Assembly: GCF_014194695.1 (NCBI RefSeq) | Contig: NZ_JACIAH010000004.1 | Span: forward strand, 1 to 64,000 | Length of the DNA: 64,000 nt | Reading direction: 5' to 3' | Source of the DNA: Rhizobium sp. BK399 | GTDB taxonomy: Bacteria; Pseudomonadota; Alphaproteobacteria; Rhizobiales; Rhizobiaceae | Shown: positions 15,896-24,499 of the stretch, piece after piece | Layout: every line of letters begins with the position of its first letter | Position numbering within the stretch: the stretch's first letter is position 1 | Notes under the pieces: generated by a model | The model's database searches: none | What the model was told of the DNA's origin: nothing | Seen by the model: only the letters and a program-made list of their open reading frames with translations | Translations under genes and position numbers: made by a program

Positions 15896-15917
15896 AGCCC
15901 GGGCGAATGCCCGGGCT
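15896..15917. terminator. Terminator hairpin after the outer-membrane protein gene
   Basis: A perfect 9-bp stem AGCCCGGGC / GCCCGGGCT with GAAT loop lies 36 bp after the stop. There is no clear T-run after it. Confidence 0.6.
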
Positions 15918-16120
15918 CTGACTTGACAGCGGTCGCCGTAAACGGCAGTCCGTTCGTAGTCTAGTGGTTTCCACCGCGGCTGCCATCACCCTGGCCGCCG
16001 CCGACTTAGCCGCCGCCACCCTGGCTGTTGCCACCCTGGTTGCCGCCACGCCGCGCGCTATTCTTGGGGCGTGATCCTCCGTTGCCTAGCCACCCGCATA
16101 CCTACACGACCCCAAAGGAG
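15918..16120 (-). other. Glycine/asparagine/glutamine-rich coding remnant
   Basis: On the minus strand, about 16045-15960 translates to Gly-rich repeats (RGGNQGGNSQGGGG, then after a stop VGGGQGDGSRGGNH). The frame has an internal stop and no convincing start with ribosome binding site. It looks like the decayed tail of a Gly-rich protein, or repetitive non-coding sequence. Confidence 0.3.
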
Positions 16121-16381
16121 CTAGTGGACCGACGGGTCTTCGTCTTCCAGAAATGTCTTGATCCCCTCACGGGCGACCGTGGCCAGAAACTCGTCGAAAG
16201 CCTCGCGATCGGTCGCGAAGGGCTCTTCCCATTCGATGAGATCCTCGTGCTGGGTCACCACCTCCATCTTCCAGTCGCCGTTCGAGCCGGCCGGGCGGAA
16301 GATATCGACGAGTACGGTCACACCATCCTCGGTAAACTCGCCGGCGAGCTCGGAATGTTCCAGTTTCGGTTTCTTTGCCAT
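16121..16381 (-). CDS. Small acidic protein of unknown function
   Basis: An 86-residue cytoplasmic protein starting MAKKPKLEHSELAGEFTEDG. It is acidic, with a predicted alpha/beta pattern (VTVLVDIFRPAG, WKMEVVTQHEDLIEWEEPF, then an amphipathic helix DREAFDEFLATVAREGIKTF). No known catalytic motif is seen. I chose the internal ATG because the upstream extension looks non-coding. Codon use resembles neighbouring genes, so it is probably real. Confidence 0.6.
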   Translation of the reverse strand: MAKKPKLEHSELAGEFTEDGVTVLVDIFRPAGSNGDWKMEVVTQHEDLIEWEEPFATDREAFDEFLATVAREGIKTFLEDEDPSVH

Positions 16382-17014
16382 TCTCAAACCCGATCTGTGT
16401 TGCGCGCTGCTATCGTGCATATCGTGGCCGAATGAGAAAGGCGTACGGCCGAAGTTTATTGAAGGTTCCACGGAAGAATATGCGGTGCTTTACACAGGCG
16501 GGTGCGAGCCGGGCTATACAGCGATCAAACCCCGGTCAATCAACGCACGCAAATTCTCAAGCTTCGACCTTTGGTCCCTTTTGCGTGGAAATGCGCGGCC
16601 TGGACATGCGGCCGTGGCTTCGTAGCTGAAGGTAATTCTGAGTGCCGTCGTCGCTTTTGCTGAGAGCCTCAGTTCCATGATCGGGAGAGAAGCTCAGGCG
16701 TTGCCTCCGAAGAGCTAAGCTTCTCTCCCTCTGGCATTCGAGATTTCGTCCTGTACAGGATGCTCGGTCCCCGCTGCGCCCTGTGTAAGCCGCACCGTTC
16801 GGTTTGCCATGAGGTCACATTAGCGACCTCCAAAATAATTGAAATAGATTTCTGAATGTCTCCGGGAGCACTATGTGAGCTGCAACTCTCGGGACTTTGG
16901 TCCAACTATCCAATCGAGCCTAGACGACGTAATCGTGCGCTGTCCAAACCCATGGACACCGGAATGCTCCGGATTGCCCCCGCGGGCGCACCGGAGTATT
17001 CTGGACCCCAATCC
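16382..17014. other. Gene-poor stretch with one long hairpin
   Basis: No convincing gene was found on either strand in about 630 bp; the open frames lack ribosome binding sites and normal codon use. Near the right end (16961-17004) a long imperfect hairpin pairs GGAATGCTCCGG with CCGGAGTATTCT; it sits directly behind the minus-strand small gene at 17015-17164 and could terminate it. Confidence 0.5.
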
Positions 17015-17164
17015 CTATTTTTCTTCGACCGAAATTCCTTTTTCACCAATAGAAATGTCCACGCCCGAGGGCTTGCTCTGCTCGCGATAAATGTAGACCC
17101 CCAGGCCCACCACGACGACGAGCAAAGCACCGATAATTAGGAAGAGACCGTTACGACTATTCAT
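17015..17164 (-). CDS. 49-residue single-pass membrane protein
   Basis: Starts MNSRNGLFLIIGALLVVVVG, giving one strong transmembrane helix, followed by a charged tail (YREQSKPSGVDISIGEKG). An AAGGAG ribosome binding site lies 7 bp before the ATG. The N-out or N-in orientation is not obvious. No family recognised with certainty. The strong Shine-Dalgarno and topology support a real small protein. Confidence 0.62.
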   Translation of the reverse strand: MNSRNGLFLIIGALLVVVVGLGVYIYREQSKPSGVDISIGEKGISVEEK

Positions 17165-17358
17165 GCCAACTCCTTGTTTGCGGACCCTTTGAGATAGGCG
17201 GAAACATCCGCTTGGCAACCGCGTTGCGGCCAAGGCTGCCTCCCGGTGACATCATTAGTTCATACACCGTTGGCACCATGGGCTGCCCGCGTATGGTGAT
17301 CCGACTGCGCGTATGCGGTGATAGCGTGCTGATAACCGTCATACGAAGGAGAATGCCA

Positions 17359-17607
17359 ATGAACCGCGCTCTCATGGCTGCAGCGGTCGCTGCACTCTTT
17401 GGTCTTTCGAACTTTGCGCCTGCTGCGGCGGCGTCATCGGCTGCGAAGAAAGGCACCCCAACAGCAGTGAGCAAGCAAACGACTGGATCCACCACACCGA
17501 TGACCAATCGGTTTCTGACTCCCCGAATGATGGATCGCAAGCGCCCGATGAATCCGGTTTGCGACCAAGGCTTCAAACCGGGCGCCCCTTCGAGCTGTCA
17601 CTACTGA
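17359..17607 (+). CDS. Small exported protein, unknown function
   Basis: An 82-residue product from MNRALMAAAVAALFGLSNFA, with a signal peptide ending near APAAAA/SS. The mature part is about 58 residues, basic, with two Cys (NPVCDQGFKPGAPSSCHY at the C-terminus) that could form a disulfide in the periplasm. GGAG lies 7 bp before the chosen ATG; the ATG two codons earlier is too close to it. Confidence 0.55.
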   Translation: MNRALMAAAVAALFGLSNFAPAAAASSAAKKGTPTAVSKQTTGSTTPMTNRFLTPRMMDRKRPMNPVCDQGFKPGAPSSCHY

Positions 17608-18389
17608 CTGTCAAATCCACCCTGATGAAGAGAGCCCACAGCCCCAAGAGGGATTAGCTTTACCATGGGCAGCAAGGTGCGTGCATAGCTGTTACCGGAT
17701 ATCCATCGTCTCAATATCCACGACGATCCGCCGCCGCAACATCAGCGCCGCACCCTTCGTCATGAAGGTTCCGAGGCAGATTGACGGCGTCTGGCTGCGC
17801 GATATCGGCAGAATGAATTGACCGATGCCGTTAGAGAGGCGGAACCGCGACCGTAGGGCCGAGGATCGAAGCCGTCACCAACAGCACGCAGGTAAGACCG
17901 ACCAACACCGTAATGCTTAGACCGACGAATTGCTTCTTACTCATGCTTTAGAGATGGGACGATCCATAGTGCTCTACCAGTGCGGCTTCTCGTCACGCTC
18001 GATCGCCTGGTTCGGGCCGCGTCACCGGAGGGTAACCAGCCGCAGACCGATCAATTGCGCGAAATCGGGCTCTTGCGGCCGCGCGAGCAGACCGCACTGC
18101 CACTAAGACCAGGCAAATAACGATGGCGCCCTGTTTAGTCTGAAAATGAGGCCTAGGGCGACTTTCGCTCCGACCTAAGTCGAACAAATCGTTCGACTTT
18201 CGAAAGACGGCAAGGAGCCATTGATACTGTAGCCTTCCAAACGTCCTCATACCCTAGGACACAGTGCATCCCGGATATTGCGGACTGATCCCTCCACAGT
18301 ATCCGGGAACCGCCTTTTTGACTGCGAGTAGATATCCTTGATCTGGCCTGCTGTCCTGCGCATCCTGCAAGTCAGAGGGAGAAACAGTC
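17608..18389. other. Gene-poor stretch with fragments
   Basis: About 780 bp with only one plausible small gene (17831-17944, listed separately). Minus-strand 17700-17880 holds an open segment (including GIGQFILPISRSQTPS and ALMLRRRIVVDIETMDIR) that ends at a stop at 17699-17701 but has no proper start. It looks like the C-terminal remnant of a lost gene. Other frames here seem non-coding. Confidence 0.45.
17831..17944 (-). CDS. 37-residue putative membrane peptide
   Basis: Begins MSKKQFVGLSITVLVGLTCV and continues as a hydrophobic helix ending in VAVPPL. A lysine-flanked single transmembrane segment is clear, but the ribosome binding site is weak, so the call is tentative. Confidence 0.38.
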   Translation of the reverse strand: MSKKQFVGLSITVLVGLTCVLLVTASILGPTVAVPPL

Positions 18390-18575
18390 GTGAACGACAA
18401 ACCCGCCTTTCTCGCATTCCGGTACTCTGATGGTACCTGGACTGTCATGATTGTCAGCGAGGACACAATCTCTGAGGTTCAAGATATGACGGCCGCCAAG
18501 CTAATCGAGATAATCGAGAGTTTGGAAATCATGAACGAAGCGGAAGAGAAAGACTGGTGGGATGTCTTCCACTAA
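18390..18575 (+). CDS. 61-residue acidic protein, GTG start
   Basis: Starts at GTG, preceded by GAGGGAG at good spacing. The product (begins MNDKPAFLAFRYSDGTWTVM) has a short beta-rich N-terminus and an acidic helical C-terminus (AAKLIEIIESLEIMNEAEEK, then DWWDVFH). No family recognised. It lies between the tRNA-Met gene and the gene-poor stretch. Confidence 0.5.
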   Translation: MNDKPAFLAFRYSDGTWTVMIVSEDTISEVQDMTAAKLIEIIESLEIMNEAEEKDWWDVFH

Positions 18576-18754
18576 GAAGACGCGAGTTGCCGTTAAGTGC
18601 CTGTCGGAAGAAGAGTGTTACAGTTCCGCACCACTACCATCGGTAGGAAGGCGCCGCCGTTGTCGTCCAACCGACCGACAACAAGCAAGCACTACTAAGT
18701 CGGATTAACGGCTACTGTCCAAGTTGGCTGATACGGAGCCGTCGTTGATAAGGA

Positions 18755-18831
18755 TGGTAGCGGAGGAGGGATTTGAACCCCCGACACAAGGATTATGATT
18801 CCTCTGCTCTGACCTACTGAGCTACTCCGCC
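18755..18831 (-). tRNA. tRNA-Met (CAT anticodon)
   Basis: On the minus strand a complete 77-nt tRNA folds with acceptor GGCGGAG / CTCCGCT (G-U first pair), D-arm GCTC/GAGC, anticodon stem GAGGA/TCCTT with loop ATCATAA (anticodon CAT), T-arm GGGGGTTCAAATCCCTC, and an encoded CCA end. The first G-U pair rather than a C-A mismatch, and the lack of three G-C pairs at the base of the anticodon stem, indicate elongator tRNA-Met rather than initiator. A tRNA-Ile2 precursor with lysidine-modified CAT is less likely. Confidence 0.93.
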
Positions 18832-18940
18832 ACTGGTCAACGGTGCCGTTCGCGTTGCGGCGGCCCGTGGGATGAGCGGCTTATAAGGTGCGCCTCGGCT
18901 TTGTGTCAAGCGCATGATCGAGAAAATACCACAGGCTTTT

Positions 18941-20140
18941 TCAGGCCGCGATAGGGCTTGCCAGCAACGCCTTCAGCGAAGCCTCCGCCGCCGGTTCGCG
19001 CTCGGAGCGTTCGATAAAACCACCGCCGTAGACGCGTGCGTCGTCGCCGGGCGCCGAATAGAGCGCGCAGGCTTGGCCCGGTGCAACACCGGCTTCGCCG
19101 ACTGCGAGGTCGACATAAATCCCACTCGCATCGGCATGCAACACCGCGGGCGTCGGTGCGCGCGTGGAGCGGACCTTGGCGAAACACGCAAAGCCTTCAC
19201 CCGAGGCAGCCGCGGCGAGCGGCTCGTCGCCCAGCCAGTTGACATCGCGCAAGTAGACGCGATGAGTCTCCAGTGCTTCCTTCGGGCCGACAATGACCCG
19301 GCGGGAGCGAGCATCAAGGTAGACCACGTAGAGCGGCTCGCCGGTGGCAATGCCGATGCCGCGGCGCTGGCCGATGGTGTAGTGCAGGATGCCGTCATGC
19401 TGGCCGAGAACGCGGCCGTCGAGATGGACGATCTCACCTGCGAGCGCCGCGTTCGGCTTCAGCTTGTTGATGATGTCGGAATACTTGCCCTGCGGCACGA
19501 AACAGATGTCCTGGCTGTCCGCCTTCTTGGCGACCACAAGACCCATGTCCTCGGCAAGCTTTCGGGTTTCGGCCTTCGGCAGGCCGCCGAGCGGAAAGCG
19601 CAGATAGTCGATCTGCTCCTGCGTCGTCGCGAAAAGGAAGTAGCTCTGGTCGCGATCGGAATCGGCCGGACGATAGAGCGCGCGACGACCGGGGTCGCCA
19701 GGCGCCGGATTGGGCCGCGAGCGAATGTAGTGGCCGGTCGCAAGTGCATCGGCGCCGAGCTCCTTGGCCGTTGCCAGCAGATCCGCGAACTTGACCGTCT
19801 GATTGCACGAGACACAGGGGATCGGCGTCTCGCCGGCGACATAGCTTTCCATGAATGGATTGATCACCGTGTCGCGGAAGCGCTTCTCATAGTCCAGTAC
19901 ATAGTGAGGAATGCCGAGCGTCTCACAAACCCGACGGGCATCGTCGATATCTTGGCCGGCACAGCAGGAGCCTGCGCGATGAACTGCGGCGCCGTGATCG
20001 TAAAGCTGCAGCGTAATGCCGAGCACGTCATAGCCCTGGCGCTTGAGAATGCCTGCCACCACGGAACTATCGACGCCGCCGGACATGGCGACGACAACGC
20101 GGGTATCTTCCGGCTTCTTTTCAAAATCCAGTGTGTTCAC
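18941..20140 (-). CDS. mnmA: tRNA-specific 2-thiouridylase MnmA
   Basis: A 399-residue enzyme that thiolates U34 of tRNA-Lys, -Glu and -Gln using ATP and sulfur from a relay protein. The PP-loop SGGVDSSV is at residues 20-27; the first catalytic cysteine is in [13 protein letters not shown] and the second in [12 protein letters not shown]. The central tRNA-binding domain and the C-terminal beta-barrel are present ([20 protein letters not shown]). The length is slightly above the E. coli protein, as usual for alphaproteobacteria. Monocistronic, next to the tRNA-Met gene. Confidence 0.95.
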   Translation of the reverse strand: MNTLDFEKKPEDTRVVVAMSGGVDSSVVAGILKRQGYDVLGITLQLYDHGAAVHRAGSCCAGQDIDDARRVCETLGIPHYVLDYEKRFRDTVINPFMESYVAGETPIPCVSCNQTVKFADLLATAKELGADALATGHYIRSRPNPAPGDPGRRALYRPADSDRDQSYFLFATTQEQIDYLRFPLGGLPKAETRKLAEDMGLVVAKKADSQDICFVPQGKYSDIINKLKPNAALAGEIVHLDGRVLGQHDGILHYTIGQRRGIGIATGEPLYVVYLDARSRRVIVGPKEALETHRVYLRDVNWLGDEPLAAAASGEGFACFAKVRSTRAPTPAVLHADASGIYVDLAVGEAGVAPGQACALYSAPGDDARVYGGGFIERSEREPAAEASLKALLASPIAA

Positions 20141-20324
20141 GGGTGACTGCCAATTCTAAGCTTGTTGTGATCCACCCATAAGATGCGGCGGATTTCATGC
20201 GTCCGCGCGGGATCGGCCGCCGGACTTTCGTTGGCGAGGATATAGAAAGGATTGGGTTCCGGCGCAAGAGGATGCAAGTTTCATCAGTGAAGTGTCGCTT
20301 GGCACATGCCTTGTGCTGCCGCTG

Positions 20325-21737
20325 TTACAGCGCCGCCCCGAGTAGCTTCCAAAGCATTCCGGCCACGGCACAAGCGATCAATGTGGGGATCACCGACAGT
20401 CTGAACCGGAAGATGGCAACGGCAGCCGCGATGCTGAGAACGAGCGACGGCAGAGCCAGCGATGACCAGACGGGTACCTCAATCCATACGAGGCCAAGCC
20501 GATGGATGCGCGTCTCGGTAAACAGGAAATGCAAGCCGAACCAGATTGCGAGGTTCAGGATGACGCCGACCACAGCAGCGGTAATGGCCGACATCGCGCT
20601 TGCGAGCGCTGCATTTCCCCTAAGCTTCTCGATGAACGGCGCACCCAGAAAGATCCACAGGAAGCACGGCACGAAGGTCACCCAGGTCGTGAGGATTGCG
20701 GCCAGCGTCGCGGCCACCATCGGATCGAGACCGCCTGGATCGCGGTGAGCTCCCATGAAGCCGACGAACTGGAGGACCATAATCAGGGGGCCGGGCGTCG
20801 TCTCGGCCATGCCGAGCCCATCCAGCATCTCCGTTGGGCGCAGCCAGCCATAATGCTGAACCGCCTCCTGCGCGACATAGGCAAGCACGGCGTACGCGCC
20901 CCCAAAGGTCACCACGGCCATCTTGCTGAAAAAGACGCCGATCTGCGTAAACACATCATCGCCGCCTCGGAGCACGTAAAGCAGCAAGAGCGGTCCGAGC
21001 CACAACGCCAGCATGACGGCCGAAATCTTCAACGACCATAGCAGGTTCGGCCGCGCGTGGAGCGGCGTTTCCTTTCCGAGCGCGGAATCGACGTCGGCCA
21101 GCACGCGACCGGCAGCGGCCTTATGGCCATTGCCTGTCTGGAAGGGCTTCGAGCCGGTTGCCGAACCCAAAAAGCCGATGATCGCCGCCGCCAGGATGAT
21201 CAACGGGAACGAGATATGCAGAATATAGATCCCCACGAACGCCGCGGCCGCGATGGCGACCATCGCCGGATTTTTCAGCGCTCTACCACCGATCCGGATG
21301 ACGGCTTGCAAAACGACCGCAAGAACAGCCGCCTTGAGACCGAAGAACATGCCTTCGATGGCGTCGACGTTTCCAAACAGCACGTAGACGTAGCTGAGGG
21401 CAAGGATGGACAGGAAACCAGGCAAAACGAAAAGGATGCCGGCGACAAGCCCGCCTGCCGTCCTGTGCATGAGCCAGCCGATATAGATGGCGAGCTGTTG
21501 CGCTTCTGGTCCCGGCAACAGCATGCAGTAGTTCAGGGCATGCAGAAAACGATGCTCGCCGATCCACTTCTTTTCGTCGACGACGATCCTGTGCATGACG
21601 GCGATCTGCCCGGCCGGGCCGCCGAAGCTCAGCGCCGCCACCCGCAACCAGACGCGGAAGGCTTCGCCGAAGGAGACACCGTGACCCGTCCCGCCCGTCA
21701 TGTTGTCGGCGGGTGTATCCGTGACAAGGTTGGCCAT
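20325..21737 (-). CDS. chrA: Chromate transporter ChrA (two-domain CHR family)
   Basis: A 470-residue inner-membrane protein with two homologous halves. The first half has FRVWLRVAALSFGGPAGQIA and the second FFSKMAVVTFGGAYAVLAYV, the FGGP/FGGA signatures of the CHR family, each followed by the MLPGPEA or TTPGPLIM motif. It exports chromate by proton antiport. The start MANLVTDTPADN lies 1 bp after the stop of the rhodanese-ChrB gene, so they are co-transcribed. A longer upstream frame overlaps that gene and was rejected. Confidence 0.92.
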   Translation of the reverse strand: MANLVTDTPADNMTGGTGHGVSFGEAFRVWLRVAALSFGGPAGQIAVMHRIVVDEKKWIGEHRFLHALNYCMLLPGPEAQQLAIYIGWLMHRTAGGLVAGILFVLPGFLSILALSYVYVLFGNVDAIEGMFFGLKAAVLAVVLQAVIRIGGRALKNPAMVAIAAAAFVGIYILHISFPLIILAAAIIGFLGSATGSKPFQTGNGHKAAAGRVLADVDSALGKETPLHARPNLLWSLKISAVMLALWLGPLLLLYVLRGGDDVFTQIGVFFSKMAVVTFGGAYAVLAYVAQEAVQHYGWLRPTEMLDGLGMAETTPGPLIMVLQFVGFMGAHRDPGGLDPMVAATLAAILTTWVTFVPCFLWIFLGAPFIEKLRGNAALASAMSAITAAVVGVILNLAIWFGLHFLFTETRIHRLGLVWIEVPVWSSLALPSLVLSIAAAVAIFRFRLSVIPTLIACAVAGMLWKLLGAAL

Positions 21738-21738
21738 C

Positions 21739-22554
21739 TCAGCTTCCCTTCTTCGCCGAGGGCCAATTGTGCGTCTCGTCGGTCGCGTCCCGGCACCATC
21801 GATAGAAGGCATCGTATAGGGTCATGCCTGCTTCCAATTGCTCAAGGTCGTCGGCAAACATCCGCGAAAGCCCGAGTGAAGCCGCCAGCAATCCGGCCGC
21901 TTCAGGCGCAAGATCGAGTCTTGCGGTATCGGCCGCCCGGACAACCGTCGCAAGCCTGAGGAGCGCGTCGGATTGAATGGCAAATTCCTCCACCATGATG
22001 TCGAAGGAGCAGCGATCGCCGCGATGGCTCCAGAAGACACCCTCGATATCGAAGGGTGTCGCCCCGAAACGGTCGGCGACCATCAAGACCTCCGCGGTCG
22101 GAACAAACAGAAAGACGGCCGACGGATCGACGAAGCGACGGATCAGCCAGGGGCATGCGATACGGTCGATCTTCGGGCGCGCGCGCGTGACCCAAACGGT
22201 TCGTCCCTTGGCATCACGAGACGGCAACTTCTCCGAGGGCACAGCAAGGCCGCTCGTCTTGATCCATGCTTCGAACCCGCCTTCCAGCGTTTCGGCCTGC
22301 ACGCCCATGAAGCGAAGATGCGCGGCAACGCCGTGGCTGAGCTTGGCGCCATGGTGGCAGATGATCACCGCTGGACTCTGGATTTCATGGCCCCATTGGT
22401 CCACCTCCCTGAACGGCCTGCGGATTGACCCGGGAATGAGACGAGGATCGGCAGAAAAATCCTCATCGTTGCGCACATCGATCAACACCGGCGCACCGGG
22501 CGTGCCAATGAGGCGGTTGAGTTTGTCGGCTGAGATTTCGGTGAATGACGGCAT
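21739..22554 (-). CDS. Rhodanese-ChrB chromate resistance fusion protein
   Basis: A 271-residue protein with two parts. Residues about 1-105 form a rhodanese domain (PVLIDVRNDEDFSADPRLIP) with the active-site Cys in VIICHHGAKLSHG. Residues about 120-271 match the C-terminal ChrB domain (VWVTRARPKIDRIACPWLIR, VFWSHRGDRCSFDIMVEEF). Classical ChrB has an N-terminal regulatory domain instead. The gene is immediately followed by chrA. It may reduce or sense chromate through a sulfur or thiol intermediate; that role is inferred. Start chosen at MPSFTEISADKLN. Confidence 0.85.
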   Translation of the reverse strand: MPSFTEISADKLNRLIGTPGAPVLIDVRNDEDFSADPRLIPGSIRRPFREVDQWGHEIQSPAVIICHHGAKLSHGVAAHLRFMGVQAETLEGGFEAWIKTSGLAVPSEKLPSRDAKGRTVWVTRARPKIDRIACPWLIRRFVDPSAVFLFVPTAEVLMVADRFGATPFDIEGVFWSHRGDRCSFDIMVEEFAIQSDALLRLATVVRAADTARLDLAPEAAGLLAASLGLSRMFADDLEQLEAGMTLYDAFYRWCRDATDETHNWPSAKKGS

Positions 22555-22811
22555 CGCGCGTCCCTCCGTGTTAGCGGCTTCGTTGGACGCGACTCTTCGG
22601 CTGGCGCCTCGTGGGGTGATCGCGACCCCATGAGGCGTATGATCCATGGTGGATCCGGGTGTGTCAAACACTTTCCAACCGCGCGTTGCTTGCGAAGATC
22701 CGAGATGCAGCGACGTTGCGAACACGGATTTCACGCTGGAAAGGGCCCTTCAGAGGCCGTAGGAGCAGGGAGCGAGGCGTCTGCGTGACGCGCGCGCCTC
22801 CTGAACAGAAC

Positions 22812-23582
22812 CTAGTCGAACTTCTCCGTGGTATCGGCCTTGCCCTTGACCCAGTACCCGGAAGCCTTGATCCAGTGCAACGGATAGCCCCGCTCCGTAA
22901 CAAGATAGGCGCGGATTGCGCGGGTAACCGACGCCTCGGCTGCGACCCAGACGAAAGTTTCCGGCCGAATATCGACTCCCCGCAATATGCTCAGAAGCGG
23001 TCCGGCATCCGTCGCATCCGAAGGCGATCGTTCCGCCCAATGCATATGTAGATCCGCCTTGGTTTCGAAGATCTGCCTCTCCGCCTGCCCTGCCACCGCC
23101 GCGATCGCGGTGATCACCATGCCGACATCGCTTTCCTCGATCCGGCGTCCCATGGCAGGCAGCGCGGTTTCGTCGCCGATCAGCAGCCACCGGGTCACGG
23201 TTGAGGACACCACCGCTGAGCCTCGCGGCCCGCCGATCGCAAGCGTATCGCCCACGGATGCCTCAATCGCCCACTGGGTCACCGGGCCGGCTTCATGCAA
23301 GGCAAAGTCGATCGTCAACGTGCGGGCATCGTTGTCGTACCGCCGTGGCGTATAGTCGCGACGGGCCTCGCCCTCGAGCGCAGGCACAAAGACTTTCACG
23401 TGATCATCCGGCGCTAGGCTGATGAAGTCCGCAAGGTCGTCGCCCGTCAGGACGATGCGGCGCATGCCCGGCGTGATGTCCGTGACTTCGGCGACCGTCA
23501 GGGAGCGGCGACGTAGTTCATGACGAACCCGTTCGATCTGTGGAGCCGGCAGGCTGTAAGTTGAGTTCTGATTGCTATCCAT
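22812..23582 (-). CDS. Siderophore-interacting protein (ViuB/SIP family ferric reductase)
   Basis: A 256-residue flavoprotein of the FAD-binding 9 / SIP group, which reduces ferric siderophores in the cytoplasm with NAD(P)H. The FAD-binding RxYTxR motif is present as RRDYTPRRYD, followed by TIDFALHEAGPVTQWAIEAS and the GGPRGS phosphate-binding segment. The C-terminal domain shows WVAAEASVTRAIRAYLVTER and a final basic GYWVKGKADT. No siderophore biosynthesis or receptor gene lies beside it. Confidence 0.9.
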   Translation of the reverse strand: MDSNQNSTYSLPAPQIERVRHELRRRSLTVAEVTDITPGMRRIVLTGDDLADFISLAPDDHVKVFVPALEGEARRDYTPRRYDNDARTLTIDFALHEAGPVTQWAIEASVGDTLAIGGPRGSAVVSSTVTRWLLIGDETALPAMGRRIEESDVGMVITAIAAVAGQAERQIFETKADLHMHWAERSPSDATDAGPLLSILRGVDIRPETFVWVAAEASVTRAIRAYLVTERGYPLHWIKASGYWVKGKADTTEKFD

Positions 23583-23875
23583 CGTGTCCTTCAGAGGCTC
23601 TTCACCTCGATCCGCAGGACACAGTCGCGCAGATCGAAGCCGCAGAGCCGTTCGATCATACGCGTTGAGTGACGTTAACGCTTACGCGGCCGAGCGACGC
23701 CCGACCGTTGACGCGCCGGATGTAACCGACATCTCAGGGCCGTGCAACAACGCTTGGCGGTAAATGGCGATTGTTGCCAAAGTTTAACTTTCATGCCGGC
23801 GACTACCGAGCAAATCTTGTCAGCAGGGCCGCGCATGTGGGTGTCTCAACGCGGGCACCCCTCGAGGAGTCGAAG

Positions 23876-24490
23876 ATGGACAGCAAGATTCAAGACGTGC
23901 TTGATACCTACCATGTCATGATCCGCGAGGAGCAGAACAGCCCTCGCCAGCTTGTGCCCGGCGGCCGCGACGGAGGGCAGGACATGCGTTTGCGCGCGGT
24001 CGGTCGGGAAACCGGGCAACTTATCAACATTCTCGCCAAGAGCCTCGAAAAGCCGGTCATTCTCGAGCTTGGCACTTCCTTCGGCTATTCCGGCATCTGG
24101 CTGGCGGAAGCGGCGCGGGCGGCAGGCGGCAGGCTGATCACCATGGAGTTGCACGAGTATAAGTCGGCACATGCCAAAGAGATGGCGACAAAGGCTAGGC
24201 TCGCGGACTGGATCGATTTCCGGATCGGTGACGCGGTCGAAATGATCGGTGACCTCACCGATGGCATCGACTTTGTCCTCGTGGATCTCTGGAAGGACTT
24301 GTATCTGCCTTGCCTCGAGGCCTTCTATCCCAAGCTCAATCCCGGCGCGATTGTCGTTGCGGACAACATGCTCCGTCCCGGCGACGAGAACGTCAGGCAA
24401 TACGGCAAGGCGATCCGGGCCAGGCCCGGCATTACCAGCGTGCTTTTGCCGGTCGGCAGCGGAATCGAGGTGAGTCGCTTCGACCGATGA
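23876..24490 (+). CDS. SAM-dependent O-methyltransferase-like protein
   Basis: A 204-residue class I methyltransferase. The AdoMet-binding motif I is ILELGTSFGYSGIWLAEAA (about residues 62-80), followed by the acidic residue in LITMELHEYKSAHAKEM, and motif near FVLVDLWKDLYLPCLEAF. The fold resembles catechol-O-methyltransferase-type enzymes (O-methyltransferase family 3). Substrate unknown. The start at 23876 has GAGGAG upstream; a longer frame lacks this. Confidence 0.82.
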   Translation: MDSKIQDVLDTYHVMIREEQNSPRQLVPGGRDGGQDMRLRAVGRETGQLINILAKSLEKPVILELGTSFGYSGIWLAEAARAAGGRLITMELHEYKSAHAKEMATKARLADWIDFRIGDAVEMIGDLTDGIDFVLVDLWKDLYLPCLEAFYPKLNPGAIVVADNMLRPGDENVRQYGKAIRARPGITSVLLPVGSGIEVSRFDR

Positions 24491-24499
24491 ACTCAAGCC

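Noticed and set aside
17993..18250. 85-residue minus-strand reading frame
   Set aside because: No ribosome binding site, biased Arg/Ala composition typical of random GC-rich DNA, no recognisable domain.
18755..18831. tRNA-Ile2 with lysidine-modified CAT anticodon
   Set aside because: Body sequence matches elongator tRNA-Met of rhizobia as remembered; tilS is elsewhere in the window, but proximity is not evidence.
18914..20146. 410-residue plus-strand frame opposite mnmA
   Set aside because: It is the complementary shadow of mnmA, whose PP-loop and catalytic Cys motifs are clear on the minus strand.
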